A DNA stretch of 64,000 nt from Taibaiella sp041660405 (GCA_041660405.1 JBAZWL010000007.1:1-64000); one strand, 5' to 3'; numbered from the stretch's first letter, positions 44,146 to 53,343 are shown. Program-made: numbers and translations. The notes: generated by a model not told the origin, from the sequence alone.

Positions 44146-47100
44146 ATGCTCTTTCGGAAAGGTTATTTAATGGCTGCTCATAGAATATTGCAGTTTAGAG
44201 CTTTTGCTCTTGTAATGATCATATTGCTTTTTATTTCGAAACAGGCTTCTGCCAATCACCTGTTTGGCGGAGAATTATTTTATACGCATATCAGTGGCAA
44301 TACTTATAAAGTTACCATGATACTTTATGGTGATTGCGGAAATGCTTCAGGTGCGTTTGCAAGCCTTCCGACAGCACAGCCCGAAGTTGAAGTGTATAAT
44401 AGCACAAGCTTTTTTCAGACATTGGTCTTAAGTGCTCAACCCGGTAGCGGAGTTGATGTCACACCTGTATGTCCGGATGAAGCAAATAATACCAAATGTA
44501 CCAATCCGACTAATACCTTGCCGGGAGTAAAGAAATTCATTTATGCGGCAAATATTACCTTAAACGCTGCATCAACAAGCTGGAAATTCCGGTCAAATGG
44601 AATTTTGACCAATAGCAATGCGGGAAGGAGCACTTCTCTCACTAATATTTCCAACCCGGGCCCATCGCTTATGTCTTTGGAGGCGACATTAAATAATGTG
44701 ATAGGCACCAATTCATCTCCAAGTTATACCACTATTCCTACTCCCTTTTTCTGCATCAATAAACCCCAGGAATACAACCAGGGCGCAGTCGATGCCAATG
44801 GGGACAGCCTTTATTTTGCCTTGGTTCCGGGGCTGAATGCCGTTACCAATCCAAGTAGCAATGTGAGTTATATTTCCCCCTATACAGCTACTGCACCATT
44901 AGGGTGTTTGCCGGGGAGCTATGCTTTTAATAATAATAACGGGCAGCTTAGTTTTTATCCTAATATACAACAGAATGCGCTTGTGGTAAGCCAGGTTTCA
45001 GAATACCGGAATGGTGTCCTGATAGGAACCAGTATGCGCGAAATGACTTTTGTAGTATTGAACAATTGTAATAATAATCCTCCTGACGGAACGATAACTA
45101 ACCCGGTAAATGGAACGGTTGTAAATGGTACTACCATTAAAACCTGTAAGTTTAACGGTACACTCTCCTTTAATATCAATGCTACAGATCTTGATGGTGA
45201 TAATATCACTTTAAGTCATCAAGGGCTGCCAACAGGAGCGACGGCTACTATTACCAACAATGGTACACCAACGCCTTCTTTCGCTTTCTCCTGGAATATC
45301 ACCGGCGTTGCACCAGGTAGTTATACTTTTTATCTCACCTTTAATGATGATGGCTGCCCGCTTTCCAGTAAGCAAACCATTGCTTATACGGTTCAGGTTT
45401 TACAAAATCCTGCAATGAGTTATGCTTTGATAGAAGATGCTACCTGCGTTAAAAAAGCAATATTCACTGTTACGCCTATCGGAAGTGATGCCCCTTATAC
45501 TTTGAATGTAACGCAAGGCACTACCACGGCTTTGGTTGTAAATAATATTACTTCCACCATTACAGATAGTGTTGCTGCCGGAACTTACAATTTCAGGATC
45601 ACCGGAGCAAATGGTTGCTATAAAGATACCACGATCATTATTACACTGGTTACCGATATTGTTCCCCAGATAAGCTGGACGCAACCTTATTGTCCGGGTG
45701 GCAATACTGGTACGATAACAGTAACGGCTACCGGGCCAAATCCTCCAATGCTTTATGCCGTTAATACTTTGCCATATTCCACAACAACTACGTACAGTGG
45801 TTTTTCAGCTGGTACACACATTGTTCATATAAAGGATAACCTTGGCTGTATAAAGGATTCAAGTATTACTATAACCAATCCACCGGCTATGGTGCTGACA
45901 TTAGCTATTAAAAAACCTGTTTGTAGTCCGATAAGTAACGGACAAATAATAGTTACCATTGCCAACGGGACATCGCCTTATCAGTATGCATTGAATACCG
46001 GTAGTTATACTGCGTCAAATACTTTTACAAGCCTGGCTACAGGTACTTATATCATTCATGTGAAAGATGTGCATGATTGTGTAAAGGACACTACCATTAC
46101 TTTGATAGATTCCATGCAGATGCAATTGCAATCTGTAGTAACACAGGCTTTATGTTTTGGTAGCTCGAATGGCACCGTTACCTTGAATCCTTCAGGAACA
46201 ACGGCACCTTATTCCTATGCTTTGGGTACAGGCACATTTGCTGCCGGCAATACCTTTAACAACCTTGCTGCCGGCACTTATGTATTCCATATTAAGGATC
46301 AGAACCAATGTCTTAAGGATACGACAATAACAATAACCCAACCCGCTGTACTGGCTTTTACACTTAATATTACTCCTGTACTTTGCTTTGGAGCCAGTAC
46401 AGGCATAGTTGCCGTAAATGCCACCGGGGGAACACCCGCATATCAATACGCAAAAGATAGTAACCCTTACCAGACCGGAAGCCAGCTTAACGGCTTAAAT
46501 GCAGGAACGCACGTTATTCATTTGAAAGATGCCAATAATTGTATCAAGGACACAACAATAACAATAACGCAACCTGCGACTCCTGTAGCATTTGGGACTT
46601 TTACCATAACAAATCCTACTTGCGAAGGGTTTACAGATGGTATGGTTGTAATGTCAGCTGGTGGTGGTATAGCGCCTTATCAGTATGCTGCTAATAGCAA
46701 TAACTTTGGTACATCTCCTACTTTCGGTCAGTTAGGGGAGGGGTCACATACGTTTACTGTAAAGGATAATAACGGCTGTGAAAAAGATACTTCGGTTACG
46801 CTAACTGGGTTCCCGCATATTCTCATAGATGGTGTTAGCTTTACAGAGCCCTCTTGCTATGGTTTGAGCGATGGTCAATTTACCATTCAAGCATCCGGTG
46901 GTAATCCTCCATTCACTTATCAGTTAGGGGAAAGTGGTGCCTGGAGCTCATCGCCACAGTTTACCAATAAAAATGCTAAGGAATATCTGATCAGGATAAA
47001 AGACAATAACCAATGTGTCAAAGACACTTTATTCATGTTTACACAACCTGATTTATTGGTGCTGGATACGATAACTGTTGGTAACGATTGCAATGGGATA

Positions 47101-47571
47101 GATGACGGAGGTATGATAGAAGTTCTGGCCAACGGCGGCACTGCTCCCTATCAGTATTTCTGGTCGCACGATGTAGGTCTTCATGAAGCTAAAATTACAG
47201 GTTTGGTAAATGGGAAATACTACGTAAGGGTTTCCGATGCTCATACCTGTATGGATTCTCTTACGGTTGACATACTATACAATAACTGTTGTACTCCCTA
47301 TATTCCCAATGCCTTTACTCCTAATGGAGATGGTAAGAATGATAACTATAAAGTGGAGTACAAGGGCGACATGGATCTGAAGGAAATGCATATTTACAAC
47401 CGTTACGGGCAGCGCATTTTCTCCAGTGCTAACGTAAATAAAATCTGGGACGGAACTTTTAACGGGCAGGTAGTTGATAACGGAACTTACTATTACTACA
47501 TCAGGATATTGTGTGGAAATGTCCGTAAAAAAGAACTGATTTTTAAAGGAGATGTGACACTGATACGATAA
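44146..47571 (+). CDS. Large SprB-repeat surface protein with T9SS type B sorting domain
   Basis: An 1141-residue secreted protein. The signal peptide ends near residue 36 (QASA-N). The first ~420 residues are homologous to the type B protein at 206-2224 (ANHLFGGELFY, VDVTPVCPDEANN, SEYRNGVLIGTSMREMTFVV). About seven SprB-like repeats of ~75 residues follow, marked by APYQYA and a G(T/S)(Y/H).(I/F)H(I/V/L)KD...C(I/V/L)KD phrase and DTTITITQP junctions. The CTD is YIPNAFTPNGDGKNDNYKVE, IYNRYGQRIF, WDGTFNGQ and GDVTLIR. It was likely built by duplication of repeats onto the same N-terminal module. A gliding or adhesion role is an inference. Confidence 0.88.
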   Translation: MLFRKGYLMAAHRILQFRAFALVMIILLFISKQASANHLFGGELFYTHISGNTYKVTMILYGDCGNASGAFASLPTAQPEVEVYNSTSFFQTLVLSAQPGSGVDVTPVCPDEANNTKCTNPTNTLPGVKKFIYAANITLNAASTSWKFRSNGILTNSNAGRSTSLTNISNPGPSLMSLEATLNNVIGTNSSPSYTTIPTPFFCINKPQEYNQGAVDANGDSLYFALVPGLNAVTNPSSNVSYISPYTATAPLGCLPGSYAFNNNNGQLSFYPNIQQNALVVSQVSEYRNGVLIGTSMREMTFVVLNNCNNNPPDGTITNPVNGTVVNGTTIKTCKFNGTLSFNINATDLDGDNITLSHQGLPTGATATITNNGTPTPSFAFSWNITGVAPGSYTFYLTFNDDGCPLSSKQTIAYTVQVLQNPAMSYALIEDATCVKKAIFTVTPIGSDAPYTLNVTQGTTTALVVNNITSTITDSVAAGTYNFRITGANGCYKDTTIIITLVTDIVPQISWTQPYCPGGNTGTITVTATGPNPPMLYAVNTLPYSTTTTYSGFSAGTHIVHIKDNLGCIKDSSITITNPPAMVLTLAIKKPVCSPISNGQIIVTIANGTSPYQYALNTGSYTASNTFTSLATGTYIIHVKDVHDCVKDTTITLIDSMQMQLQSVVTQALCFGSSNGTVTLNPSGTTAPYSYALGTGTFAAGNTFNNLAAGTYVFHIKDQNQCLKDTTITITQPAVLAFTLNITPVLCFGASTGIVAVNATGGTPAYQYAKDSNPYQTGSQLNGLNAGTHVIHLKDANNCIKDTTITITQPATPVAFGTFTITNPTCEGFTDGMVVMSAGGGIAPYQYAANSNNFGTSPTFGQLGEGSHTFTVKDNNGCEKDTSVTLTGFPHILIDGVSFTEPSCYGLSDGQFTIQASGGNPPFTYQLGESGAWSSSPQFTNKNAKEYLIRIKDNNQCVKDTLFMFTQPDLLVLDTITVGNDCNGIDDGGMIEVLANGGTAPYQYFWSHDVGLHEAKITGLVNGKYYVRVSDAHTCMDSLTVDILYNNCCTPYIPNAFTPNGDGKNDNYKVEYKGDMDLKEMHIYNRYGQRIFSSANVNKIWDGTFNGQVVDNGTYYYYIRILCGNVRKKELIFKGDVTLIR

Positions 47572-47592
47572 ACTTTTAGTTACTCTTATAAC

Positions 47593-47635
47593 ATACCGTA
47601 GTGGCATATCAGACGATAGCTGCTACGGTATATTT
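47593..47635. terminator. Hairpin at the convergent ends of the SprB and GreA-like genes
   Basis: ATACCGTAG (47593-47601) pairs with CTACGGTAT (47623-47631) around a 21-base loop, followed by ATTTTATTC. The right arm lies inside the last codons of the GreA-like gene on the other strand. Confidence 0.4.
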
Positions 47636-48061
47636 TATTCCGTTAATCTCAGCAGAATCGCCAATCTTGCAACCCATAAGCTTTTTACCCAGTGGCGATT
47701 GTGGCGATAATGCAAAAACGGTTTCGCCATCAATAATTGCCTTACCTATACTGGCAGAGATATATAACCAACCACGATCTGTTTTTACCAATGCGCCTGG
47801 TACAACTTTGCCGCTAATATGAATCCCTGAAAAGCTTTGCAATTCTGCTTTTTGTTGCAACAATACTTCAAGCTGCCTGCTGGTATTTTCCTGCTCTATA
47901 TGAACAAAAGCTCTTGCTGTTTCGTGTTTATCACCGGCAGTACTTTTGGTTTCATTCTTCAGACTTTCCTGCAGGTCATCAAGCTTTTGGCGGATAGCAG
48001 ATATTTTATCATCAAGCAATTCCATAAAATGTTGATGCACGTTATCTTTAAAAGTATTCAT
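47609..48061 (-). CDS. GreA/GreB-family C-terminal domain protein
   Basis: A 150-residue protein. The N-terminal ~75 residues form a long charged coiled coil (DDKISAIRQKLDDLQESLKN and RQLEVLLQQKAELQSF). The C-terminal ~75 residues are the FKBP-like Gre domain (GALVKTDRGWLYIS, VFALSPQSPLGKKLMGCKIG, then DSAEINGIKYTV). The plan resembles a transcript-cleavage factor acting in the RNA polymerase secondary channel. The acidic tip pair of true GreA is not obvious, so it may modulate polymerase without cleavage. I recall relatives mislabelled as 3-oxoacyl-ACP synthase, which the sequence does not support. Confidence 0.78.
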   Translation of the reverse strand: MNTFKDNVHQHFMELLDDKISAIRQKLDDLQESLKNETKSTAGDKHETARAFVHIEQENTSRQLEVLLQQKAELQSFSGIHISGKVVPGALVKTDRGWLYISASIGKAIIDGETVFALSPQSPLGKKLMGCKIGDSAEINGIKYTVAAIV

Positions 48062-48088
48062 TTTAGATATTAAGATTGTTCTGCCCCA

Positions 48089-49159
48089 TTATCGGAAAGT
48101 GCTTGCAATGTCGTTAAGGTCTTTGGCCTTAAACTGTTTAGTAGCGCGGCTATCCAGGTGAAAGAAGGTAACACGATAAGGACTATCTTTTATGTGTTTA
48201 CCAATATAGGTGCCAATTTCTTCCAGATCCTTTTTATCCGGTTCTTCAAATCTTATCTCTTGTCCTTTTTTAAAACGGTAACCACTTACAACAATATCCT
48301 GCACTATGAGGTAAAGGTTATCGTCTTTTTGCTCAATATTCGAACCAGTAAAATCCGATTTTGAAATATTGTAAGTTATTCCTTTAAACCGGGAATGTTC
48401 AAATAGAGCTGCCCAATGATATACAGGCAAAGCTACATCTAACGGTAAAGGATAGATGCCAAGATGCCTTAAATAATCTTTTGCTTCCAGAACCTCCAGT
48501 ATAGAGTTGTGGCCTCCGTAGCGGGTAAGGTTGCCCATATTATATACCATCAGCATGCCCCTGTCTACCGGTGGAATGCCGCTGGTTGTGGTAAACTTAA
48601 CCTGGTGTAATCTTATAGTGCAGGACAATAATTTTGTACTAAAATAAGCTTCCGATTTTAATTGTTTCAACAAACTAAAATAAACCTGCGCTGAATTTTT
48701 TGTCCAATCACAATCTATCTGGATCTCTTTAGGATGAAGATTATATTTTGTACAAAGACCGCGGACAAGAGCATGTATATGGGTCGATAATTCAGCCACA
48801 TCTTTCTCTTGTAATCTTGTAAGGCAAGCCTGTGTAATATAAACTACCGGAATGTATTGTGAAGAATTGTCTTTTATGCTATCAGCCTTCAAGATGCCTA
48901 CTGGTAAAGCCTTTTGCAGGTTCGGGTTCCAGTCCACGTCGAATAAGCGTAAGTAAATAGTTGATGCACCTGTACCTTTAAGGATGGATTCTTCTTCCGC
49001 GTTCACCTGTAGGTTTGTCTTCCAATAATAGAAAGCGGTAATGATTTTATGCTCTTTCTTTGTTGTGCATTTTTGAAAAAGGCACAACAATAAAATGCCC
49101 GGAATTAAGAATAATATCCGGGCAATATTTTTAGAGAAAATGTGTTTTCTTAAGATCAT
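48089..49159 (-). CDS. Lipoprotein with a probable TIM-barrel-like domain, function unknown
   Basis: A 356-residue protein with a long signal region ending LLLCLFQKC, a possible lipobox, then TTKKE. The mature part has strand-helix phrases of a barrel: TAFYYWKTNLQVN, STIYLRLFDVDWN, EIQIDCDWTKN, MLMVYNMGNLTRYGG and LPLDVALPVYHWAALF. The IQIDCDW and MVYNMG strands recall DUF3142/glycosidase-like barrels, but I cannot place it with certainty. Its ATG abuts the stop codon of the carB-like gene (no gap), so the two are probably co-transcribed after dnaN. Confidence 0.6.
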   Translation of the reverse strand: MILRKHIFSKNIARILFLIPGILLLCLFQKCTTKKEHKIITAFYYWKTNLQVNAEEESILKGTGASTIYLRLFDVDWNPNLQKALPVGILKADSIKDNSSQYIPVVYITQACLTRLQEKDVAELSTHIHALVRGLCTKYNLHPKEIQIDCDWTKNSAQVYFSLLKQLKSEAYFSTKLLSCTIRLHQVKFTTTSGIPPVDRGMLMVYNMGNLTRYGGHNSILEVLEAKDYLRHLGIYPLPLDVALPVYHWAALFEHSRFKGITYNISKSDFTGSNIEQKDDNLYLIVQDIVVSGYRFKKGQEIRFEEPDKKDLEEIGTYIGKHIKDSPYRVTFFHLDSRATKQFKAKDLNDIASTFR

Positions 49160-50341
49160 TTATTTGCTTAAGTGCATGCTTCTTTCTTTGTACAAAGTAC
49201 GGAACCACGGATCGCGAAGATCTTTGATAAAGCGGATCGCCTCACCTGTACTCTTCATTTCTGGCCCCAGTTCTTTATTTACATTAGGGAATTTATCGAA
49301 GCTGAATACAGGTTCTTTAACTGCATAACCTACCAGGTTCTTCTCAATGGTAAAATCCTTAAGTTTCTTATCACCCAACATGATCTGTGTAGCAATATTC
49401 AGGAATGGAACACCGTAAGCTTTAGCTATAAACGGTGTGGTACGGCTTGCACGAGGATTAGCCTCAATCACAAAAACCTTACCATCCTTGATCGCGTACT
49501 GAATATTGATCAGCCCTCTGATGTCCAATTTCAACGCAATCTTTTTGGCTATGTCCACCATCTCTTCTACTTCCAGCTTACCCAGGTTGAATACCGGTAA
49601 TACTGAATGGCTATCACCACTATGGATACCGGCCGGTTCGATATGTTCCATGATACCCATAATGTGCACCTCTTCACCATCGCATATCGCATCGATTTCT
49701 GCCTCCTGGCAACGATCCAGGAAATGATCGATCAGAATTTTATTGCCGGGCAAATGTTTCAACAGGCTTAATACACTTTTTTCCAGCTCATCATCATTGA
49801 TCACGATACGCATACGCTGTCCGCCTAATACATAAGAAGGACGCACCAGTACAGGATAGCCTACTTCGTTGGCTACTTCTATAGCATCGTCTGTTGAAAA
49901 TGCTGTACCGTATTTAGGGTAGGGGATGTGTAATTCTTTAAGCAAATCGCTGAAGCGGCCACGATCTTCGGCTATATCCATATTATCAAAGGAAGTACCA
50001 ATGATCCTGATGCCTTTTTCATGAAGGCGCTTAGCCAGTTTCAATGCAGTTTGGCCACCTAACTGTACGATTACACCTTCAGGTTGTTCGTGCTCGATGA
50101 TCTCCCAGATATGTTCCCAGTAAACGGGTTCAAAATACAGTTTATCTGCAATGTCAAAATCCGTTGAAACTGTTTCGGGATTACAATTGATCATAATTGC
50201 TTCATAGCCGAGTTCCTTAATGGCAAGGAGGCCATGCGTGCAGCAATAATCAAATTCAATGCCTTGTCCTATACGGTTTGGACCGCTTCCTAGAACAATA
50301 ATTTTTTTCTTTTTAGAAGGAATGGATTCGTTCTGTAACAT
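49160..50341 (-). CDS. carB: Carbamoyl-phosphate synthase large subunit, C-terminal half only
   Basis: A 393-residue ATP-grasp protein equal to the carbamate-phosphorylating half of CarB. It opens with KKKIIVLGSGPNRIGQGIEF and continues with INCNPETVSTDFD, VQLGGQTALKLAK, VRPSYVLGGQRM, EAEIDAICDGEEVHIMGIME and VIEANPRASRT. It ends RDPWFRTLYKERSMHLSK without the MGS-like regulatory domain. A full CarB is over 900 residues, and the ammonia-using N-terminal half is absent: only 53 bases separate this ATG from dnaN. Either CarB is split and the other half is elsewhere, or this is a remnant. The intact frame favours a split enzyme. Confidence 0.88.
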   Translation of the reverse strand: MLQNESIPSKKKKIIVLGSGPNRIGQGIEFDYCCTHGLLAIKELGYEAIMINCNPETVSTDFDIADKLYFEPVYWEHIWEIIEHEQPEGVIVQLGGQTALKLAKRLHEKGIRIIGTSFDNMDIAEDRGRFSDLLKELHIPYPKYGTAFSTDDAIEVANEVGYPVLVRPSYVLGGQRMRIVINDDELEKSVLSLLKHLPGNKILIDHFLDRCQEAEIDAICDGEEVHIMGIMEHIEPAGIHSGDSHSVLPVFNLGKLEVEEMVDIAKKIALKLDIRGLINIQYAIKDGKVFVIEANPRASRTTPFIAKAYGVPFLNIATQIMLGDKKLKDFTIEKNLVGYAVKEPVFSFDKFPNVNKELGPEMKSTGEAIRFIKDLRDPWFRTLYKERSMHLSK

Positions 50342-50394
50342 TTTAATTTATATGGTTCACTGTTCTGTTATCTCTATTGTTGCAAACAACACTC

Positions 50395-51537
50395 TTATAC
50401 ACCTACCATCAATGGCATCAACAACATCAACAGATCTTCATTTTCCGATTTTTCAACCGGGCGATAAATACCTGCGCGTGATGGCATGCTCAGTTCCAGT
50501 TTGATCTCTTCACCTTCCATGTTATTCAGCATCTCGATCAGTAAGCGTGCGTTGAAAGCAATCTTCATATCGTCACCGGTATATTGGCAGTTCAGTTGTT
50601 CCTTTCCTTCGTAAGAAAAGTCTATGTCCTGCGCGCTGATACTAACTGTATTGCCTACGATATCGAATACCACCTGGCTGGTGCTTTTATTAGCAAAGAT
50701 GCTTACACGACGTAGTGAACTGATCAGGTCTGCACGATTGATGGTAAGATTAAATGGATTGTCAGCAGGGATTACCGCTTTATAAGGAGGGAACTTTCCT
50801 TCAATAAGACGGCAACTCAGGCGTATTTTATTGTTCTGGATAAAAAGGTGACTGGCGTTGTAAGAAACTTCCAGTGGGCTTTCATCAGAAGGGATAATAT
50901 TTTTAAGTTGTTGCAATGGTTTGCGTGGTACAATAATACCGCCCTCTTCAGGACAATTAATATCGTTACGCGTTAGCTTTACCAGGCGGTGCGCATCAGT
51001 GGCTACAAAGGTAATACCATCGGTTGCCAGTTCGAAAAATACACCCGTCATGGCAGGGCGTAAAGTATCGGTACTGGTGGCAAATAATGTTTTATTGATG
51101 GCTTCGGCAAGGCGTACAGAAGGCAAAGTAAAAGAAGTCGCATCGTTAGGTTGCGGCTCTTTCGGATATTCATCTGCTTTCTCTCCACCTATTTTATATT
51201 TACCGGTATTGCTCGATATTTCTATAGAGTTGTCCTCTTTATTGATGGTAAAATGTACCGGCTGTTCAGGCAGGTTTTTCAGATATTCCAGCAGAATTTT
51301 GGAAGGAATGCAAATGCGGCCGGTTCTGGCATCGCCATCAGTATCAGTCAGTTCGCGCTGGATCTCCATCTGCACTTTGATCATTGTTTCCATGTCGCCG
51401 CCCGTGAGGGTCAGGTTATTGCCATCCAGTTCGAATAAGAAATCTTCGAGGATGGGAAGCACCACATTAGCGCTGATAATACCGCCTACAAGTTGTAAAT
51501 TTTTCAACAGAGAAGTTGAGGAAACAATAAAGTGCAT
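50395..51537 (-). CDS. dnaN: DNA polymerase III beta subunit (sliding clamp)
   Basis: A 380-residue clamp that encircles DNA and holds polymerase III. It shows three repeated domains: MHFIVSSTSLLKNLQLVGGI at the start, FVATDAHRLVKLTR in the second, and the C-terminal hydrophobic pocket ending in LLMPLMVGV. The family's YKIGGEKADEYP segment is present. Full-length. It is not next to dnaA in this window but precedes the carB-like gene. A -7 promoter box lies about 46 bases upstream. Confidence 0.95.
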   Translation of the reverse strand: MHFIVSSTSLLKNLQLVGGIISANVVLPILEDFLFELDGNNLTLTGGDMETMIKVQMEIQRELTDTDGDARTGRICIPSKILLEYLKNLPEQPVHFTINKEDNSIEISSNTGKYKIGGEKADEYPKEPQPNDATSFTLPSVRLAEAINKTLFATSTDTLRPAMTGVFFELATDGITFVATDAHRLVKLTRNDINCPEEGGIIVPRKPLQQLKNIIPSDESPLEVSYNASHLFIQNNKIRLSCRLIEGKFPPYKAVIPADNPFNLTINRADLISSLRRVSIFANKSTSQVVFDIVGNTVSISAQDIDFSYEGKEQLNCQYTGDDMKIAFNARLLIEMLNNMEGEEIKLELSMPSRAGIYRPVEKSENEDLLMLLMPLMVGV

Positions 51538-51582
51538 AATTTGATATAGAATTAATTATTGCAAGGGTTTTTAAATCGGCGA

Positions 51583-51590
51583 CAAAGATA
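51583..51590 (-). promoter_or_regulatory. -7 box of dnaN
   Basis: The minus strand reads TATCTTTG (51590-51583), an exact TAnnTTTG, 46 bases before the dnaN ATG. No TTTG lies at the expected -33 place. Confidence 0.5.
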
Positions 51591-51654
51591 GCTTTTTTGG
51601 CGGTACGTAGGTTTACATTTTGGCCCGGGATTTCAAAAAAAACTTAAATAAAAA

Positions 51655-51685
51655 TTTGGCAGAAAGAAATTTACGTTTACCTTTG
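51655..51685 (+). promoter_or_regulatory. tRNA-Phe promoter, exact Bacteroidota consensus
   Basis: TTTG (51655-51658), exactly 19 bases, then TACCTTTG (51678-51685). It lies 41 bases before the tRNA 5' end. Confidence 0.8.
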
Positions 51686-51726
51686 CACTCCTTTCGACAA
51701 CGAAGTAATTCAAACCGAGTAGAAAT

Positions 51727-51802
51727 GGTGCGGTAGCTCAGTCGGTAGAGCAAAGGACTGAAAATCCTTGTGTCGCCGGTTCGATCCCGGCCCACACCAC
51801 CA
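51727..51802 (+). tRNA. tRNA-Phe (anticodon GAA), CCA encoded
   Basis: A 76-nt cloverleaf. The acceptor GGTGCGG pairs with CCACACC with one C/A mismatch. The D arm is GCTC/GAGC, and the anticodon stem AAGGA/TCCTT has the loop CTGAAAA with anticodon GAA. The T arm is GCCGG-TTCGATC-CCGGC. The discriminator is A and the genome encodes CCA at 51800-51802. An exact promoter precedes it and a terminator follows. Confidence 0.95.
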
Positions 51803-51810
51803 GAAAGGTA

Positions 51811-51838
51811 AAAGCCACTCGTGAGAGTGGCTTTTTTT
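51811..51838 (+). terminator. Terminator after tRNA-Phe
   Basis: AAAGCCACTC (51811-51820), loop GTGA, GAGTGGC (51825-51831), then seven T. Confidence 0.85.
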
Positions 51839-51923
51839 ATATGCACAAATTGATTGTTATTTAGTAGCTTATCTTTGAATCCCCATTTAGTTGTTTAATC
51901 ACTTTTCTTGTTTGTTTTAGGTT

Positions 51924-52427
51924 CTACTTTATTATTTGCTTCCATTGATTGAGAATGTAAAAAGAGTTTGTCGTGTTGCTTGGACTTGTTGATTGTAATG
52001 TTGTAAAAGTCCTGTTGAAAAAAATTGACGGTTCGTTTTTGAATTCCTTAAAATATTCTGCGGCTACTTTCCCGTTGAAGAAAACTTTATTGATATTCGG
52101 GTATTTTGCGAAGAATGATTTAAAGTCGTTATGAATTTGGTTTAATATGGCTCTATCTAAACTTCCTTTTCTGTCGCAAAATTTAAGAACATCCCAAAGG
52201 GCAATATTATTTTCCGATAATAATTTTTGTTTTGTTTCATAGTCAGTATAAACTACTTCATCACATTTCCACTCTTGTGAGCAAACACGAAACACTATGT
52301 CCCAAAAAAGATTGTCGGGATGTCCGTAATACTGTTTCGCCTTCAAGGAAGCAACGCCTGGCATAGTTCCAAGAATTAAAACTGTTGATTTCTCATCTAC
52401 TATTGGCTCAAAGGATTCTATTTGCAT
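51924..52427 (-). CDS. DNA-deoxyinosine glycosylase-like protein (UDG superfamily)
   Basis: A 167-residue cytosolic protein. The uracil-DNA-glycosylase fold motif 1 reads LILGTMPGVASLKAKQYYGH followed by PDNLFW, and motif 2 is LQSTSPSN near the C-terminus. This combination is the hypoxanthine/deoxyinosine glycosylase group (family 6), which removes deaminated adenine from DNA. It starts three bases after the preceding gene's stop on the same strand, forming a tight pair with a PD-(D/E)xK-like protein. The pair lies beside tRNA-Phe and is AT-rich. Repair is the known role of the family; a defence role is only a hypothesis. Confidence 0.82.
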   Translation of the reverse strand: MQIESFEPIVDEKSTVLILGTMPGVASLKAKQYYGHPDNLFWDIVFRVCSQEWKCDEVVYTDYETKQKLLSENNIALWDVLKFCDRKGSLDRAILNQIHNDFKSFFAKYPNINKVFFNGKVAAEYFKEFKNEPSIFFNRTFTTLQSTSPSNTTNSFYILNQWKQIIK

Positions 52428-52430
52428 TAA

Positions 52431-53297
52431 TCATTTATATTTTTCTATATTATCAAGATTTATAAAAGTGTAACTACTCAAACCATATTCTCTCATATAG
52501 CTGTCAAGTCGTTCATCTCTTTCTGCGCCTACTTCAAATGGTAATGGAATGTCCATTACGATATTGTCATTTATAGGGCTGATAAATCTTGCTGTTTGAT
52601 TTTTAGAGTCTATCTTAAATCGTTTGCCTGCCTTACAGCTAATGATATCATAAACAATAGAGTAAAGGTTTGTACCACTATCATTTAAAAGGATTTTTAG
52701 CTTATCAGAATTCCAAACATTAAAAATAAGTTCTTGCGAATTCATAAAATCGTATGCGTTTTTGTGCCATACACAAGAGCTGCCAAAGTAATCGAACGGT
52801 GGACTTGCAAATCCTGATTGTCCTTCGTTGAAAAACATTTCCCAAAGTGCAAATGCTCCTAACCATTTATGCTGATTGTTTATTTGTTCGGAGAAATGAG
52901 AAGTGTTGCGACTTGTTAAGTAGTCCCACGGATGATTGTTAATAGTTATCTGTGGCCGCTTTGCTTCAAGCAGTCCTGCTTTGACTTCATCGTTCCACTT
53001 GAAAATAATTATGCCATCAACACCATTTTCATTTTCAACTCTTGGTCTAACGGTTTGGGAGTGGCAAGGAATTCGAAGGTGTCTGCTAAGTTCATCTCTT
53101 ATTCGGGTTGATAAAGCTGACACATAATCTCTTTCCGAAACAAGTATTCCTCTTTGCAATTCTTGTCGGCAATGCAAATCAATCTTTGAACAGTAGTAAG
53201 CAACAATATCTGCTATTCCAAAATTCCCGAACATAATTTTGTTTATTGATATTTCAAATTGGGCTTTTGTTAGTTCGTTTCTTGCTGTAAGTTTCAA
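52431..53297 (-). CDS. Putative PD-(D/E)xK nuclease-like protein paired with the glycosylase
   Basis: A 288-residue soluble protein. The segment NGVDGIIIFKW then AGLLEAKRP gives Asp94 and the Glu111-x-Lys113 pair, the spacing of a PD-(D/E)xK nuclease core, with acidic residues in the preceding helix (SERDYVSALSTRIRDEL). The rest is mixed alpha/beta with no named domain. The frame begins with TTG at 53297 after an in-frame TAG; an ATG start at codon 22 (53234) is possible. Its stop is three bases before the glycosylase ATG, so they are co-translated. Nuclease activity is inferred from the motif only. Confidence 0.55.
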   Translation of the reverse strand: MKLTARNELTKAQFEISINKIMFGNFGIADIVAYYCSKIDLHCRQELQRGILVSERDYVSALSTRIRDELSRHLRIPCHSQTVRPRVENENGVDGIIIFKWNDEVKAGLLEAKRPQITINNHPWDYLTSRNTSHFSEQINNQHKWLGAFALWEMFFNEGQSGFASPPFDYFGSSCVWHKNAYDFMNSQELIFNVWNSDKLKILLNDSGTNLYSIVYDIISCKAGKRFKIDSKNQTARFISPINDNIVMDIPLPFEVGAERDERLDSYMREYGLSSYTFINLDNIEKYK

Positions 53298-53343
53298 ATT
53301 AGCAGTTTCCTAAGCATTTCAGGTAACTCATAAATGTACAGCA

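Noticed and set aside
51613..51846. Open frame on the minus strand across tRNA-Phe containing GVGRDRTGDTRIF
   Set aside because: This is the well-known false ORF made by reading a tRNA gene and its flanks backwards; the tRNA, its promoter and terminator explain the sequence.
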